DNA of 64,000 nt from Alkalihalobacillus alcalophilus ATCC 27647 = CGMCC 1.3604 (lineage in GTDB: Bacteria > Bacillota > Bacilli > Bacillales > Bacillaceae_D), in contig NZ_ALPT02000001.1 in assembly GCF_000292245.2 (NCBI RefSeq), forward strand, positions 1-64,000, given 5' to 3'. Under the pieces are notes generated by a model, which worked only from the letters and a program-made list of their open reading frames with translations, did no database searches and was not told the origin of the DNA. Below are positions 35,075 to 44,348 of this stretch, piece by piece; positions within the stretch are counted from its first letter, which is position 1, and every line of letters starts with the position of its first letter. The position numbers and the translations under genes are program-made.

Positions 35075-35779
35075 CTAACTTTCAAGCCAATTAAAACTTG
35101 GATAAGCATCTGAACGAACACGTTCCTGCTCTTTTGCTTTTGGCTGTTGTTGGTATTTTCTAAATTTCTCTCCATATACTTTTGCTTGCTGTAATGTTTG
35201 CACACCATTTCGTTTCCATTCGAATAAAATTCGGTCAATATAACGGAAATTTAGCTTTCCAGAGACGACCGCCTCTCGTAGGGCTGCTATAATCAATTCT
35301 GGCTTATGTTGATCCTGGTCAAGCCACATCGACAAAGTCTCTGCTTCAATTGGTGATAGCGGTCTTGAAAATTCCTGTTCAAACTTTTGATACAGTTTTC
35401 CTTCCTCTTCTGCCTCTATTTCTACTTCTTTTTCCATCTCTTGTTTTTTTATGATTTGAAATAATTTTATCCAAAGCGGCTCTAGAGAATAGTCCTCATA
35501 CATGATTCCTTGTTCATCCCAATCTTTCTCTAAAGACAAATAACCTCGTTTGCATAAGGAGCCTAGCATTTTTGCACAGTCATCTGGATTTTTAGTCATT
35601 CTTACACTTAATAGTTCTGGTGTAGGAAAATGATCGCCTTGTTCTATAAAGGCTTGCACATGTAATAAAGCGACTAATTCCGTTTCTGTTAGACCAATTT
35701 TCGTGTAATGCTCCATTAACATCTTTGGAACGGAAATCGAACCAAGCTTCATCCATTTTACTAAAATATTATGTTCCAT
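35075..35779 (-). CDS. dnaD: DNA replication protein DnaD
   Basis: DnaD acts in primosome assembly with DnaA and DnaB at the origin and at restart sites. The 234 residues show the N-terminal winged helix (TETELVALLHVQAF; MTKNPDDCAKMLGSL) and the DnaB_2-type domain after residue 120 with the DNA-binding YIDRILFEW motif (YxxxIxxxW) near residue 193. It heads the dnaD-nth-ypoC run. asnS, normally adjacent, is separated by a 570-base repeat-containing gap. Confidence 0.93.
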   Translation of the reverse strand: MEHNILVKWMKLGSISVPKMLMEHYTKIGLTETELVALLHVQAFIEQGDHFPTPELLSVRMTKNPDDCAKMLGSLCKRGYLSLEKDWDEQGIMYEDYSLEPLWIKLFQIIKKQEMEKEVEIEAEEEGKLYQKFEQEFSRPLSPIEAETLSMWLDQDQHKPELIIAALREAVVSGKLNFRYIDRILFEWKRNGVQTLQQAKVYGEKFRKYQQQPKAKEQERVRSDAYPSFNWLES

Positions 35780-35822
35780 CCGTAAACACCTCTATCCGAC
35801 ATTATAACATGATGTCAGTGGA

Positions 35823-36223
35823 AAAGGCTTCGTAAAAAGACTTTTCCCATAAATATCTTCTTGGAATTTTGGTTATGTTTGGATTGAGCTTGCTCTGTTA
35901 TTTGCGGCAAATGGTGTCTGCTGCCTACTTCAAGAGAAAGACATGGAAAAACAGTCTACGCGTTGATTATAGTTACATTAGTTAGCTTACTCCGCCAGCT
36001 TCATACCCTACGCGTTCCGCGGGTGAACCGGGAGCCTCCTCAGCAAAGCTTGCGGGGTCTCCCTTGTCTCACTTTTCCCGCAGGAGTCTCCGGGTATTGC
36101 ACTGGCTCCGTTTTGGTTAATGAAAAAACGGCTTGATGCTGTGATTGACGAACTAATGAATAACTTAATTGCCTAGTACTCCTCCCTATAAAGGTTGCTC
36201 AAGAGACTTTTTCAGTAGTTCCT
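35823..36223. mobile_element. Possible MITE-like element between dnaD and asnS
   Basis: A roughly 400-base non-coding stretch has imperfect inverted ends, AAGGCTTCGTAAAAAGAC on the left and GAGACTTTTTCAGTAGTTCC on the right, both similar to the IS1182-type end GAGGCTGCTGAAAAAGTC. It contains one GC-rich structured module. Target duplications are not clear. Confidence 0.4.
36003..36097 (+). repeat. GC-rich structured module C
   Basis: Outer arms ATACCC and GGGTAT enclose TACGCGT and GGAGTCTCC, and the inner hairpin is GGGAGCC...GGGGTCTCCC. The internal-loop sequences equal those of modules A and B, while both stems differ in a compensatory way. Confidence 0.75.
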
Positions 36224-36284
36224 TACGAAATGACGATGTGGGCTGGTTTTGTATTAAAGGTTCTTGTTAAAATCATTTATTGAA

Positions 36285-36329
36285 CAAAAAAAGCCCGGGC
36301 GCCATTTATTGACACTTCCCGAACTTTGA
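36285..36329 (-). terminator. Terminator of asnS
   Basis: GTTCGGG and CCCGGGC pair (with two G-T pairs) on the minus strand and are followed by TTTTTTT. Confidence 0.65.
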
Positions 36330-36346
36330 TTGTTCCTTTGTAATCA

Positions 36347-37639
36347 TTATGGATATAAACGATTTAATAAACGTGGGAATGGAATCGTTTCACGGACATG
36401 CTCGACTCCAGATAACCAAGCAACGGTCCGTTCTAACCCAAGACCGAATCCAGAATGTGGCACAGAGCCATATTTTCTTAATTGTAAATACCACTCATAC
36501 GCATTTAAATCCAGTTTATGCTCATCAAGTCTTTGCTCAAGCAATTCCATATCATGAATACGTTCTGAACCACCGATGATTTCTCCATAACCTTCTGGAG
36601 CGATTAAGTCGGCACATAAAACCACTTCAGGTCGGTTTGGATCAGGCTGCATATAAAATGGTTTTAACGATGTTGGATAATGAGTAATAAACACTGGTTT
36701 ATCATAATGGTTAGCGATCGCTGTCTCGTGTGGAGAACCGAAGTCATCGCCCCATTCAATATCATCAAAGCCTTCTTTATGCAAAAATGTTACAGCATCA
36801 TCATACGTAATCCGAGCAAATGGAGCTTGAATTTTCTCCAATTTTTCTAAGTCGCGGCCGAGTGTTTTTAATTCAATTTGACAGTTTTTTAAGACAGATT
36901 GGGCAAGATAAGAAACATATTGCTCCTGCACTTCTAAGTTTTCTTCAAATTCAACAAAAGCCATCTCCGGTTCAATCATCCAAAACTCAATTAAATGACG
37001 ACGGGTTTTCGATTTTTCAGCACGGAATGTCGGGCCGAAAGAGAAAACACGACCTAAAGCCATCGCAGCTGCTTCCATATAAAGCTGTCCACTTTGAGAA
37101 AGGTAAGCATCCTCATCAAAATATTTAGTCGCAAATAACTCACTTGTACCTTCTGGGGCACTTCCTGTTAAAATAGGCGGATCAACTTTAACAAAGCCGT
37201 TTTCATTAAAAAATTCATATGTAGAACGGATGATTTCATTTCTTATTTTCATAACCGCATGCTGACGTTTAGAACGAATCCATAAATGACGATGATCCAT
37301 TAAAAATTCAGTGCCATGCTCTTTCGGTGTAATCGGATAGTCGACTGCTTCGTGTATGAGTTCTACATCTGTTACCGTTAATTCATAACCAGATGGGGCT
37401 CTTTCATCTTCACGAACGATTCCTGTTACATAAAGAGAGGATTCTTGTGTGATTGCTTTAGCTTTTGCAAAAATCTCCTCGCCGACTTCCGCTTTCACAA
37501 CGACCCCTTGAATAAAGCCTGTACCGTCTCTTAATTGTAAAAAAGCAATTTTTCCACTTGAACGTTTATTGGCAATCCAAGCTCCGATTGTTACGGTCTG
37601 GTCGACAAATTGTCCAACTTTTGCGATTGTAGTTTTCAA
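36347..37639 (-). CDS. asnS: Asparaginyl-tRNA synthetase
   Basis: AsnS charges tRNA-Asn. The 430-residue class II enzyme has the N-terminal OB-fold anticodon domain (TIGAWIANKRSSGKIAFLQLRDG split over residues 17-39), motif 1 around residue 130, motif 2 with FRAEKSKTRRHL near residue 205, and motif 3 with GFGLGLERTVAWL near residue 405. Its own promoter lies 47 bases upstream. The expected neighbour aspB is absent. Confidence 0.96.
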   Translation of the reverse strand: MKTTIAKVGQFVDQTVTIGAWIANKRSSGKIAFLQLRDGTGFIQGVVVKAEVGEEIFAKAKAITQESSLYVTGIVREDERAPSGYELTVTDVELIHEAVDYPITPKEHGTEFLMDHRHLWIRSKRQHAVMKIRNEIIRSTYEFFNENGFVKVDPPILTGSAPEGTSELFATKYFDEDAYLSQSGQLYMEAAAMALGRVFSFGPTFRAEKSKTRRHLIEFWMIEPEMAFVEFEENLEVQEQYVSYLAQSVLKNCQIELKTLGRDLEKLEKIQAPFARITYDDAVTFLHKEGFDDIEWGDDFGSPHETAIANHYDKPVFITHYPTSLKPFYMQPDPNRPEVVLCADLIAPEGYGEIIGGSERIHDMELLEQRLDEHKLDLNAYEWYLQLRKYGSVPHSGFGLGLERTVAWLSGVEHVRETIPFPRLLNRLYP

Positions 37640-37685
37640 TATATACCCTCCATTACTTCAAACATTTCCTTTTATCACGCTCTTT

Positions 37686-37715
37686 ATTATACAGTTGGCT
37701 GAATTTTGAAGTCAA
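37686..37715 (-). promoter_or_regulatory. Sigma-A promoter of asnS
   Basis: TTGACT (37710-37715) and TATAAT (37686-37691) on the minus strand, 18-base spacer. No T-box leader fits between it and the start codon. Confidence 0.75.
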
Positions 37716-37753
37716 TTGTTTTCCTATATTAACATAGAATCTTCGCTACTTTG

Positions 37754-38236
37754 TTAATCTCGATTCAAATGGTACCTTTTCATAAAAGCTCCCTCTTCAA
37801 ACGTCACATAATAATAGCTTTGACGATTTTCATCATCAATAAACATGACTTCATAAGCAGGCATATTTCGTTCATAACCTAAACGAACTTGAACTACTTC
37901 TTCCGCTCCATAATCTTGATGAACGATCGCCATTGCCGCCTCAGCTGTAATCCCATCAGACTGTTTATAAAGGTCATAAAAGCTCAAATCCTCTTTTAAC
38001 CATAAGTAAGCCGTATCACCATCTTCATCTTCACCCGTTATCACATAATAGGTTTCTGTGCCATGATAATAATTAATATCACTAATGTCATGTAATAATT
38101 GTTCATTTTCAACATAAACAAGAACTTGCTCATACGCTTCGGTTAAAGGCTCGCGCACGAGTTGGTACATATAAAAAGCAACACCTATAAACGTGATAAA
38201 CAGGAGGAAGACACTTGAGATAATCCACTTTTTCAT
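37754..38236 (-). CDS. ypmB: YpmB-like protein with PepSY-type domain
   Basis: The 160-residue protein has an N-terminal membrane anchor (residues 4-25) and an extracytoplasmic part with a PepSY-like pattern (ITAEAAMAIVHQDYGAEEVVQVRLGYE; AYEVMFID). Function is unknown. It lies between ypmA and asnS; in Bacillus subtilis aspB separates it from asnS. GGGG precedes the ATG, 13 bases after ypmA. Confidence 0.85.
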   Translation of the reverse strand: MKKWIISSVFLLFITFIGVAFYMYQLVREPLTEAYEQVLVYVENEQLLHDISDINYYHGTETYYVITGEDEDGDTAYLWLKEDLSFYDLYKQSDGITAEAAMAIVHQDYGAEEVVQVRLGYERNMPAYEVMFIDDENRQSYYYVTFEEGAFMKRYHLNRD

Positions 38237-38249
38237 ATTGATCCCCTAC

Positions 38250-38420
38250 CTAAGTTTTATAAATCGTGAACACCATTTGTTCTTCATTCTCTTGATCAAG
38301 AGCTAATCCAAACATTAAATCTTTTTCTTTTAATGTACGATTTAGGGAATCGACAATTTTGTATAAATCAGCTGATTTTTGCACCCTAACTGTTGATAAA
38401 ACTTCAATTTTATTCTCCAT
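38250..38420 (-). CDS. ypmA: YpmA-like small protein
   Basis: This 56-residue frame, MENKIEVLST at the start and MVFTIYKT at the end, matches the Bacillus YpmA layout, with LYKIVDSLNRTLKEKDLMFG in the middle. Function is unknown; it is a small soluble alpha/beta protein. It directly precedes ypmB as in Bacillus subtilis. A GGTGG ribosome-binding sequence lies seven bases before the ATG. Confidence 0.8.
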   Translation of the reverse strand: MENKIEVLSTVRVQKSADLYKIVDSLNRTLKEKDLMFGLALDQENEEQMVFTIYKT

Positions 38421-38544
38421 TTAAAATCCACCTTTTTTTTGTATGATTCCGTTATAAATATATCCTGTTTCAGAAAGTATTACTAGTCATAGTTATGTCC
38501 ATTCATCCCATACTAATATTATACTCAAGCAAGGAGGCGGAATG

Positions 38545-38775
38545 ATGTCGAAACAAACGAAATCGATTTCTGCTTTATTCCAAGAACAAAAACAGCATAT
38601 TTCGCTTCTAAGCCGTAATGGATTGGATACACACCGTGCTTTTCCAATGTCGATTAGACAAACCAATTTTCCATTACGGTTTGAGCAAGAAAAAAATAAA
38701 ATTTCTATCCACACCTCACTCGTACCTGCACAATTCATTTGTGCGGGTATTATTTATAGGCGTGACATCACTTGA
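38545..38775 (+). CDS. Possible small protein, unknown
   Basis: A 76-residue frame follows an excellent Shine-Dalgarno sequence (AAGGAGG at 38531-38537, seven bases before the ATG at 38545). The product is basic, without a signal peptide or clear family. Against it: the frame overlaps the 3' end of the convergent amidohydrolase gene by 22 bases, and a hairpin (38726-38753) with an AT-rich tail lies inside its last codons. It could be real, degenerate or spurious. Confidence 0.4.
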   Translation: MSKQTKSISALFQEQKQHISLLSRNGLDTHRAFPMSIRQTNFPLRFEQEKNKISIHTSLVPAQFICAGIIYRRDIT

Positions 38776-40064
38776 CGAAATTCGTGGTTTGCTTCATAAA
38801 TAATCTTTTCCTCATCCAATGTTAGTAATTGTTTATTTTCCATTAAGGCAACACCTTGAACATAAACATCGGTGACATCCTGACTATTTAGTGCATAAAC
38901 GAGATGAGAAAATAATTGGCTTTCTGGCTGTAGATGAGCTTGGTTTCCATTAATTAAGACAAAATCAGCCTCTGCTCCTTCTTTTATTCCTTTCACTCCT
39001 TCAAATTGTAATGCCTTGCTCCCATTTAATGTCGCCATATGTAAGGCATCTATACTAGTCACCACCGTTGGATCACGCTCGATTCCTTTATGAATTAATG
39101 CAGCCATCCGCATTTCCTCAACCATATCAAGCGTATTGTTAGAGGCAACACTATCCGTACCTAAACAGATGTTCAAATCATATTGTTGCCATTTAGAAAC
39201 AGCTGCTATGCCAGAACCGAGCTTCAAATTACTAATTGGATTATGACTAATGGCGACACTTTTAGCTGATTGAAGCACTTCTAAATGCTCATCTTCTAAA
39301 AAGACACCATGAGCAAACAACCAATCAACCTCCTTTAACACGCCGAGTTCGTCCAAATGATGAACCGGGTGTAGACCGTACTCGTTGATATGATCATCGA
39401 CTTCTTTTTTCGTTTCTGCTAAATGCATATGCACTGGTAATTGTAGGGCAGTCGCTTCTTCAACAATCCGTTTAATAAAGTTCGGTGGACACGTATATGG
39501 AGCATGTGGCGCGAGCATCGTTTGAATTCTTCCTTCCGCTTTTTGATGCCAATTGAGTGCGAATTCTTTTGCTTCTTTAAGCTTGGCTTCCTGTTCTTCT
39601 GTTGGACATAAACCGATCATTGAGCGCATTAATGTCGCTCTTATTCCGACATCTTGAATTTCTTCAGCAAAATCATCCATAAATAAATGATACATTTCTA
39701 AAAAAGTTGTCGTTCCTGATTTGAGCATTTCCACTAACGCTAACCGCCTTGCTGCTGCAACAGAAGCTCGGTCTAATTTTGCTTCAAATGGCCACATTTT
39801 TTCTTGTAACCAGCGTTGTAACGGAAGTTCATCTGAGTACCCTCTTAATAAGTTCATTCCAACATGTGTATGAGTGTTAACAAAACCAGGGAGAAGCCAT
39901 TTCCCTTTTCCATCGATAACTCGACTCACTTGATTAAGTGTTTCAATCGGTGGCTCACCTTTGTTAACCTTTTTAATAATTTTTCCATCTATTTCAAGAT
40001 AACCATCGCTGACTGTTTTCTTTTCAATCGAGATTATTTTGACATTTTTGATGATAAAAGACAA
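38754..40064 (-). CDS. mtaD: Amidohydrolase, 5'-methylthioadenosine / S-adenosylhomocysteine deaminase type
   Basis: The protein is a metal-dependent amidohydrolase of the MtaD/SsnA type, predicted to deaminate MTA, SAH or a related purine. Metal ligands are visible as HTHVGM near residue 67, His in HMHLAET near residue 217 with the catalytic Glu, His in AISHNP near residue 275 and Asp in LGTDSVASNN near residue 304. The family includes other purine and pyrimidine deaminases, so substrate is inferred. The frame opens at 40073, but AGAAGG abuts that ATG, whereas a TTG at 40064 lies at proper distance. It follows dinG by 16 bases and is not at this place in Bacillus subtilis. Confidence 0.82.
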   Translation of the reverse strand: MSFIIKNVKIISIEKKTVSDGYLEIDGKIIKKVNKGEPPIETLNQVSRVIDGKGKWLLPGFVNTHTHVGMNLLRGYSDELPLQRWLQEKMWPFEAKLDRASVAAARRLALVEMLKSGTTTFLEMYHLFMDDFAEEIQDVGIRATLMRSMIGLCPTEEQEAKLKEAKEFALNWHQKAEGRIQTMLAPHAPYTCPPNFIKRIVEEATALQLPVHMHLAETKKEVDDHINEYGLHPVHHLDELGVLKEVDWLFAHGVFLEDEHLEVLQSAKSVAISHNPISNLKLGSGIAAVSKWQQYDLNICLGTDSVASNNTLDMVEEMRMAALIHKGIERDPTVVTSIDALHMATLNGSKALQFEGVKGIKEGAEADFVLINGNQAHLQPESQLFSHLVYALNSQDVTDVYVQGVALMENKQLLTLDEEKIIYEANHEFRQVMSRL

Positions 40065-40079
40065 TGAAATCATCCTTCT

Positions 40080-42896
40080 TTACTTATTTTTTTGAAATTC
40101 TTGAACCTCTTCTAATAATCGCTCAAGTTTCCCTTTAGATATTGGAATTGGTGGGAGTGATTTAACAAAAGCAGAGCCGTATCTAGTCGTTGAAATTCTT
40201 CTATCTAAAATATAAATACAACCTTTGTCTTCTTTTGTTCGAATCAATCGTCCAAACCCTTGTTTGAAACGAATAATCGCTTGAGGCAAAGAAACGGCCA
40301 TAAATGGATTTAAACCCGCTTCCTTTGCTTTTTCAAACTGGGCTTCAATATGCGGTTCTCCTGGAGGTGAAAATGGCAAGCGAACAATAACTAAGTGCTC
40401 AAGCTCAGCCCCTGGCATATCAATTCCTTCCCAAAAACTGCTCGTCCCAAATAATAAGCCTGATTCACTTTGTTTAAACAATTTGATGAGTTTGATCCGG
40501 CTTCCACTCGTTATACCTTGTGCAATGATCGTTGTCGTTGTCTCATCCGTACGTAAGTCCTTCATATATTCATATACGGCACGTAACATTTCAAACGAGG
40601 TGAATAAAACAAGGATTTTCCCTTTCGTTTCTTGAGAAATTCGTTCGATTTTAATGGCAACTTCCATTGCATATTCCGTTTCGCTTACTTCTTTTATCGA
40701 TGGCATATCGGTCGGCAAAAGAAGTCTTGCTTGTTTTTCATAATCAAATGACGTAGGAATGAGTAAGCGTTTCACCCCAAAATCTTCAAGACCTAATCGT
40801 TCAACTTGGTAATCAAATGATTGATTAACAGTTAACGTCGCTGATGTTAGCACAACGCTTTTTTTCTCTGTAAAAAAGCGATCGGCCAACGTCTCGGCTA
40901 CATCAATTGGTTTTTTATATAAAAAAGCGGCATTTTTAGCCCCTTTTGCTTCGATTTCGATCCAATACACATAATTTAAATCGGCTTCGAGTAGCAGTTC
41001 ATATAGGACTTGCTCGTTTTCATATAACTGTTTAGCCATTGCGTGGATGTCGGCTAATAGGGCTCTTTCTAAATAGGCTAGTTCCTCCAAGTCGTTTAAA
41101 AGAGAACAAAAATTCATTAATGGAGTGAACATGTCCTTACATAACACATGTAGTCTCATACAGCTTTCTAAAATCGCATCCCATATAGGTCCACTTTCTT
41201 TAAAACTTTGATAACGATAACGAACCCTCCCGACATCAGACGTACTAACGCGGTAATGTTTTTCAACATAACGAAATAACATTCGAAATAGCTCATCGAC
41301 CTCTTCATTCATCGCTTTTAACTTTTTTTCCATCTTAAAATAAGGATTTGCTTCAAATAAGTGATACCGTTCTAACATATCCTTCAATTTATTTAACAGA
41401 CCATTATCAGCACCTGAGGTCAAGCGGGCAAAGACATAAGTAAATGATAAATAATCAGTCGATTGACCTAAATGGTTTGAAGCCGCCTCTTCAAAATGGT
41501 GAGCCTCATCTATAATGGCGTGTTTATAAGCAGGCAAAAGTGGTTGCTCTGTCGCTAAATCAGTAAATAACAAAGCATGGTTTGTAATAATAATATTCGC
41601 TTTCTGAGCTCTTCTTCTTGCCCGAGCATAATAACAACGGCTTAGCCATGGATTAAAAGAACCAAGCTCAGTGTTGGCATCACTTTTGACATCATGCCAA
41701 AAGGTTCTTCCACCTGTTGGTAAAGAAAGTTCCTCAATATCTCCCGTTGTCGTTTCGGTAATCCAAACGAGGATTTGGGCTTTCGTTAATTGCACATCAT
41801 ATGTATCGTCTTCTACATAAGTTAAAGACTGTTCGAATTTTCGTAAACATAAATAATGATTTCGTCCCTTAAGTAAGGCCACATTTAGCTGAAATGGGAG
41901 CAACTTCTTTAATATCGGAATATCTTTTGTTAATAATTGTTCCTGTAACGGAATCGTCTGCGTACTCACAACAATCGGTACTTGATTTGCGACACTATAA
42001 AAAGCGGCTGGAAATAAATATGCAATCGATTTTCCGGTTCCTGTTCCAGCTTCAATCAATATATGCTCATTGCTCTCAAAAGCATTTGAGATAGCTTCCA
42101 TCATTTGTAATTGTCCCGCTCTTTTTTCATAACGTTCAAATGCTTGCTTCGTATCTTTCATTTGATCGTCTTTTAATTGCTGCAAAACAGTCTGTAAAGG
42201 AGGCGGTTGTTCACTATTTTCGCTGCTTTCTTTTTCCATTCGCCGTAACGATAATGAACGAAAGTGATCAAAAAGGTTATCCTGAGCTTTTCGGTCTTGC
42301 CGCAATAAGTTTTCAATATGGTGATCAATATCGCTCCGAAATGTTTTCGTGATTCTTTGCAAATGCTCTAGTGTAGATGTCGGTAAAGCATTTAATTTTT
42401 CTAATAATAAAAGAAACAGTTCTCCTGTGACCTCTGCATCACTATCTGCTTGATGTGGACGTTCATGTTCAAACCCTAACTGCTCCGCTAAATGTCCAAG
42501 CTTATAGCTTTCTTCACTCGGCAATAAAATACGAGCAAGTTCAACTGTATCATATTGATGGTTCGTATTTAATTCATATCCGTGGGCCTCTAATTCATGT
42601 TTTAAAAAGGAATAATCAAATAAAACATTATGAGCAACAAAGTCAGCGTTTTCTAACATTGGCAAAAGAAAAGGAATGAGCTCTGAAAATAGCGGTGCCT
42701 CTGTGACATGTTCATCGGTAATACCCGTTAGCTCTGTAATAAATGGTGGGATTTCCTTTTTCGGATTAACATAAGAGGCAAATCGTTCAACGATTTGCCC
42801 AGCTTCAATAACGACAGCTCCGATTTGGATAATTTTTTCTCCAAGTTTAGCGGAGTGGCCGGTCGTCTCTAAATCAATTACGACATAACGTTCCAT
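40080..42896 (-). CDS. dinG: DinG-type exonuclease/helicase
   Basis: The 938-residue protein joins an N-terminal DEDD exonuclease domain (VVIDLETTGHS; HNVLFDYSFLK near residue 90; HQADSDAEVT near residue 148) to an XPD/DinG-type superfamily 2 helicase: Walker A in EAGTGTGKS near residue 283, DEAH in IIDEAHHFEE near residue 463, and motifs V-VI in SSFWEGIDMPG and QGFGRLIR. The four iron-sulphur cysteines of Escherichia coli DinG are not evident. Gram-positive DinG of this layout was shown in staphylococci to act mainly as a 3'-5' exonuclease. Confidence 0.93.
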   Translation of the reverse strand: MERYVVIDLETTGHSAKLGEKIIQIGAVVIEAGQIVERFASYVNPKKEIPPFITELTGITDEHVTEAPLFSELIPFLLPMLENADFVAHNVLFDYSFLKHELEAHGYELNTNHQYDTVELARILLPSEESYKLGHLAEQLGFEHERPHQADSDAEVTGELFLLLLEKLNALPTSTLEHLQRITKTFRSDIDHHIENLLRQDRKAQDNLFDHFRSLSLRRMEKESSENSEQPPPLQTVLQQLKDDQMKDTKQAFERYEKRAGQLQMMEAISNAFESNEHILIEAGTGTGKSIAYLFPAAFYSVANQVPIVVSTQTIPLQEQLLTKDIPILKKLLPFQLNVALLKGRNHYLCLRKFEQSLTYVEDDTYDVQLTKAQILVWITETTTGDIEELSLPTGGRTFWHDVKSDANTELGSFNPWLSRCYYARARRRAQKANIIITNHALLFTDLATEQPLLPAYKHAIIDEAHHFEEAASNHLGQSTDYLSFTYVFARLTSGADNGLLNKLKDMLERYHLFEANPYFKMEKKLKAMNEEVDELFRMLFRYVEKHYRVSTSDVGRVRYRYQSFKESGPIWDAILESCMRLHVLCKDMFTPLMNFCSLLNDLEELAYLERALLADIHAMAKQLYENEQVLYELLLEADLNYVYWIEIEAKGAKNAAFLYKKPIDVAETLADRFFTEKKSVVLTSATLTVNQSFDYQVERLGLEDFGVKRLLIPTSFDYEKQARLLLPTDMPSIKEVSETEYAMEVAIKIERISQETKGKILVLFTSFEMLRAVYEYMKDLRTDETTTTIIAQGITSGSRIKLIKLFKQSESGLLFGTSSFWEGIDMPGAELEHLVIVRLPFSPPGEPHIEAQFEKAKEAGLNPFMAVSLPQAIIRFKQGFGRLIRTKEDKGCIYILDRRISTTRYGSAFVKSLPPIPISKGKLERLLEEVQEFQKNK

Positions 42897-42932
42897 TCTA
42901 AAACACCTCTATTTTACTTCCTGAAAAGAAGC

Positions 42933-43898
42933 TCAACTACAAACCCATATACTTGCTAACCATTTAAAAGAGTCAGCTCCAGTTGGATGTGTAGGATTCA
43001 ATTGAAATAACTTTTTAAAATAGTTCAGCGAAAGCTCGCGTTTATTTAACATTCCATAATTCCATGCAAACCCGTGTAAACAAGCTTCTGTTTCTCGACC
43101 ATCTGTATGCAATTTTTTATAACAATCCAGTGCTGCTTCATGTTTACCATTCCATTCTAATATATAAGCAAGTCCTAATAAACTTTCTGTTGAATGTAAC
43201 AAATGCAAAGCTTGACCTAAGGCCCTAAAGCCTGCTTGGCGTTCTCCCAATTCGATTAAACAACAGCCTAAAAAATAATAAGCTTCTCCATCATGGTCAT
43301 TTCGTTTAATCGCCTCATAAAAATAACGAACCGCATGTGCAAATGAATGATTTAAAAAATGACAGATGCCTAAATTATACACGACATCATCGTCTTCTGG
43401 TAACCATTCTTTTGTTTGTTCAAAAAAGAAAATTGCTTCATCATATTTTGATTTTTTACAAGCCATACAAGCTAATCCAAAAAGAGTATGATGTTTGATT
43501 ACATGATCCTTTGTCAATTGTAACAAATAGAGAAATTGATCCTTTGCTTGTATAAATTGATCACAATATAGGTAAGAATAAGCAAGATATAATAAACGTA
43601 GTTCGTCTTTTACACCTGTTTCTTTTTCTAACTGCAGGTGCTCGCGTGCTTTTTCAAACATTTCTAATTCAAAATAAGTCGTTCCAGTTGAACGATAATT
43701 GTACACTTCGTCATCGTTTTTTAAATGCTCTTTAAAATAATGCAGTTGTTCTTCTATGCCAACCCAATAATCTAAAATCGAATTGGAAAGGTTCTCGAGT
43801 TTGGCTAACTGCTCTCTTTGTCTTGATAAGGGTTGGTTGTCCCAACTCGCCTGAAGCTCCTCTACCCATGCCACATTTTCTAATAACCAATTATCCAA
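42933..43898 (-). CDS. TPR-repeat protein
   Basis: The 321-residue soluble protein consists largely of tetratricopeptide-like helix pairs from about residue 70 to 310 (YRSTGTTYFELEMFEKAREH; VVYNLGICHFLNHSFAHAVRYF; AYYFLGCCLIELGERQAGF). Its partner is unknown. The start is TTG at 43898, seven bases after GGGGGG. That ribosome-binding sequence is part of a hairpin with a T-run just downstream of panD, so expression from read-through would be limited. It lies 36 bases upstream of dinG. Confidence 0.8.
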   Translation of the reverse strand: MDNWLLENVAWVEELQASWDNQPLSRQREQLAKLENLSNSILDYWVGIEEQLHYFKEHLKNDDEVYNYRSTGTTYFELEMFEKAREHLQLEKETGVKDELRLLYLAYSYLYCDQFIQAKDQFLYLLQLTKDHVIKHHTLFGLACMACKKSKYDEAIFFFEQTKEWLPEDDDVVYNLGICHFLNHSFAHAVRYFYEAIKRNDHDGEAYYFLGCCLIELGERQAGFRALGQALHLLHSTESLLGLAYILEWNGKHEAALDCYKKLHTDGRETEACLHGFAWNYGMLNKRELSLNYFKKLFQLNPTHPTGADSFKWLASIWVCS

Positions 43899-43946
43899 AA
43901 AAATCCCCCCTCTTCAACACTTTCTACTATCAGTGTTTACTTCAAG
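43896..43946 (-). terminator. Terminator after panD overlapping the ribosome-binding site of the TPR gene
   Basis: ATCCCCCCTT and AAGAGGGGGGAT, with an inner AACACT/AGTGTT stem, fold on the minus strand and are followed by seven T. The 3' arm contains the GGGGGG Shine-Dalgarno sequence of the next gene and the T-run runs into its TTG start codon. Confidence 0.75.
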
Positions 43947-43962
43947 GGGGGATCTATGCACT

Positions 43963-44346
43963 TTACATAACGGTAGAAGCTGGTTCTGTTCCTAACATCT
44001 CGACGATTTTGTTATTCTCACCTAAAACAGCGACTTTTGGTTCAAAATGAGCTAATTCTGCTTCATCGACCATACCGTAAGCGATAATAATCACCGTATC
44101 ACCAGGTTGAACGAGCCTTGCTGCGGCCCCGTTCAAACAACAGACTTTGCTGCCTCTTTCCCCTTTAATGACATACGTCTCAAATCTTGCCCCATTATGA
44201 TTGTTAACGATTTGTACTTTTTCATTTTCAATAATTCCAACCGCATCCATTAGATCCTCATCTATCGTAATACTTCCGACATAATTAAGGTTTGCTTCCG
44301 TTACGGTTGCTCTATGAAGTTTTGCTCTCATCATTGTGCGTAACAT
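43963..44346 (-). CDS. panD: Aspartate 1-decarboxylase
   Basis: PanD makes beta-alanine from aspartate for pantothenate synthesis. It is a pyruvoyl enzyme that cleaves itself between Gly24 and Ser25, visible in NYVGSITID. The 127 residues also contain ARFETYVIKGERGS and AARLVQPGDTVIIIAY. It ends the panB-panC-panD operon with two-base spacing to panC. Confidence 0.96.
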   Translation of the reverse strand: MLRTMMRAKLHRATVTEANLNYVGSITIDEDLMDAVGIIENEKVQIVNNHNGARFETYVIKGERGSKVCCLNGAAARLVQPGDTVIIIAYGMVDEAELAHFEPKVAVLGENNKIVEMLGTEPASTVM

Positions 44347-44348
44347 TT

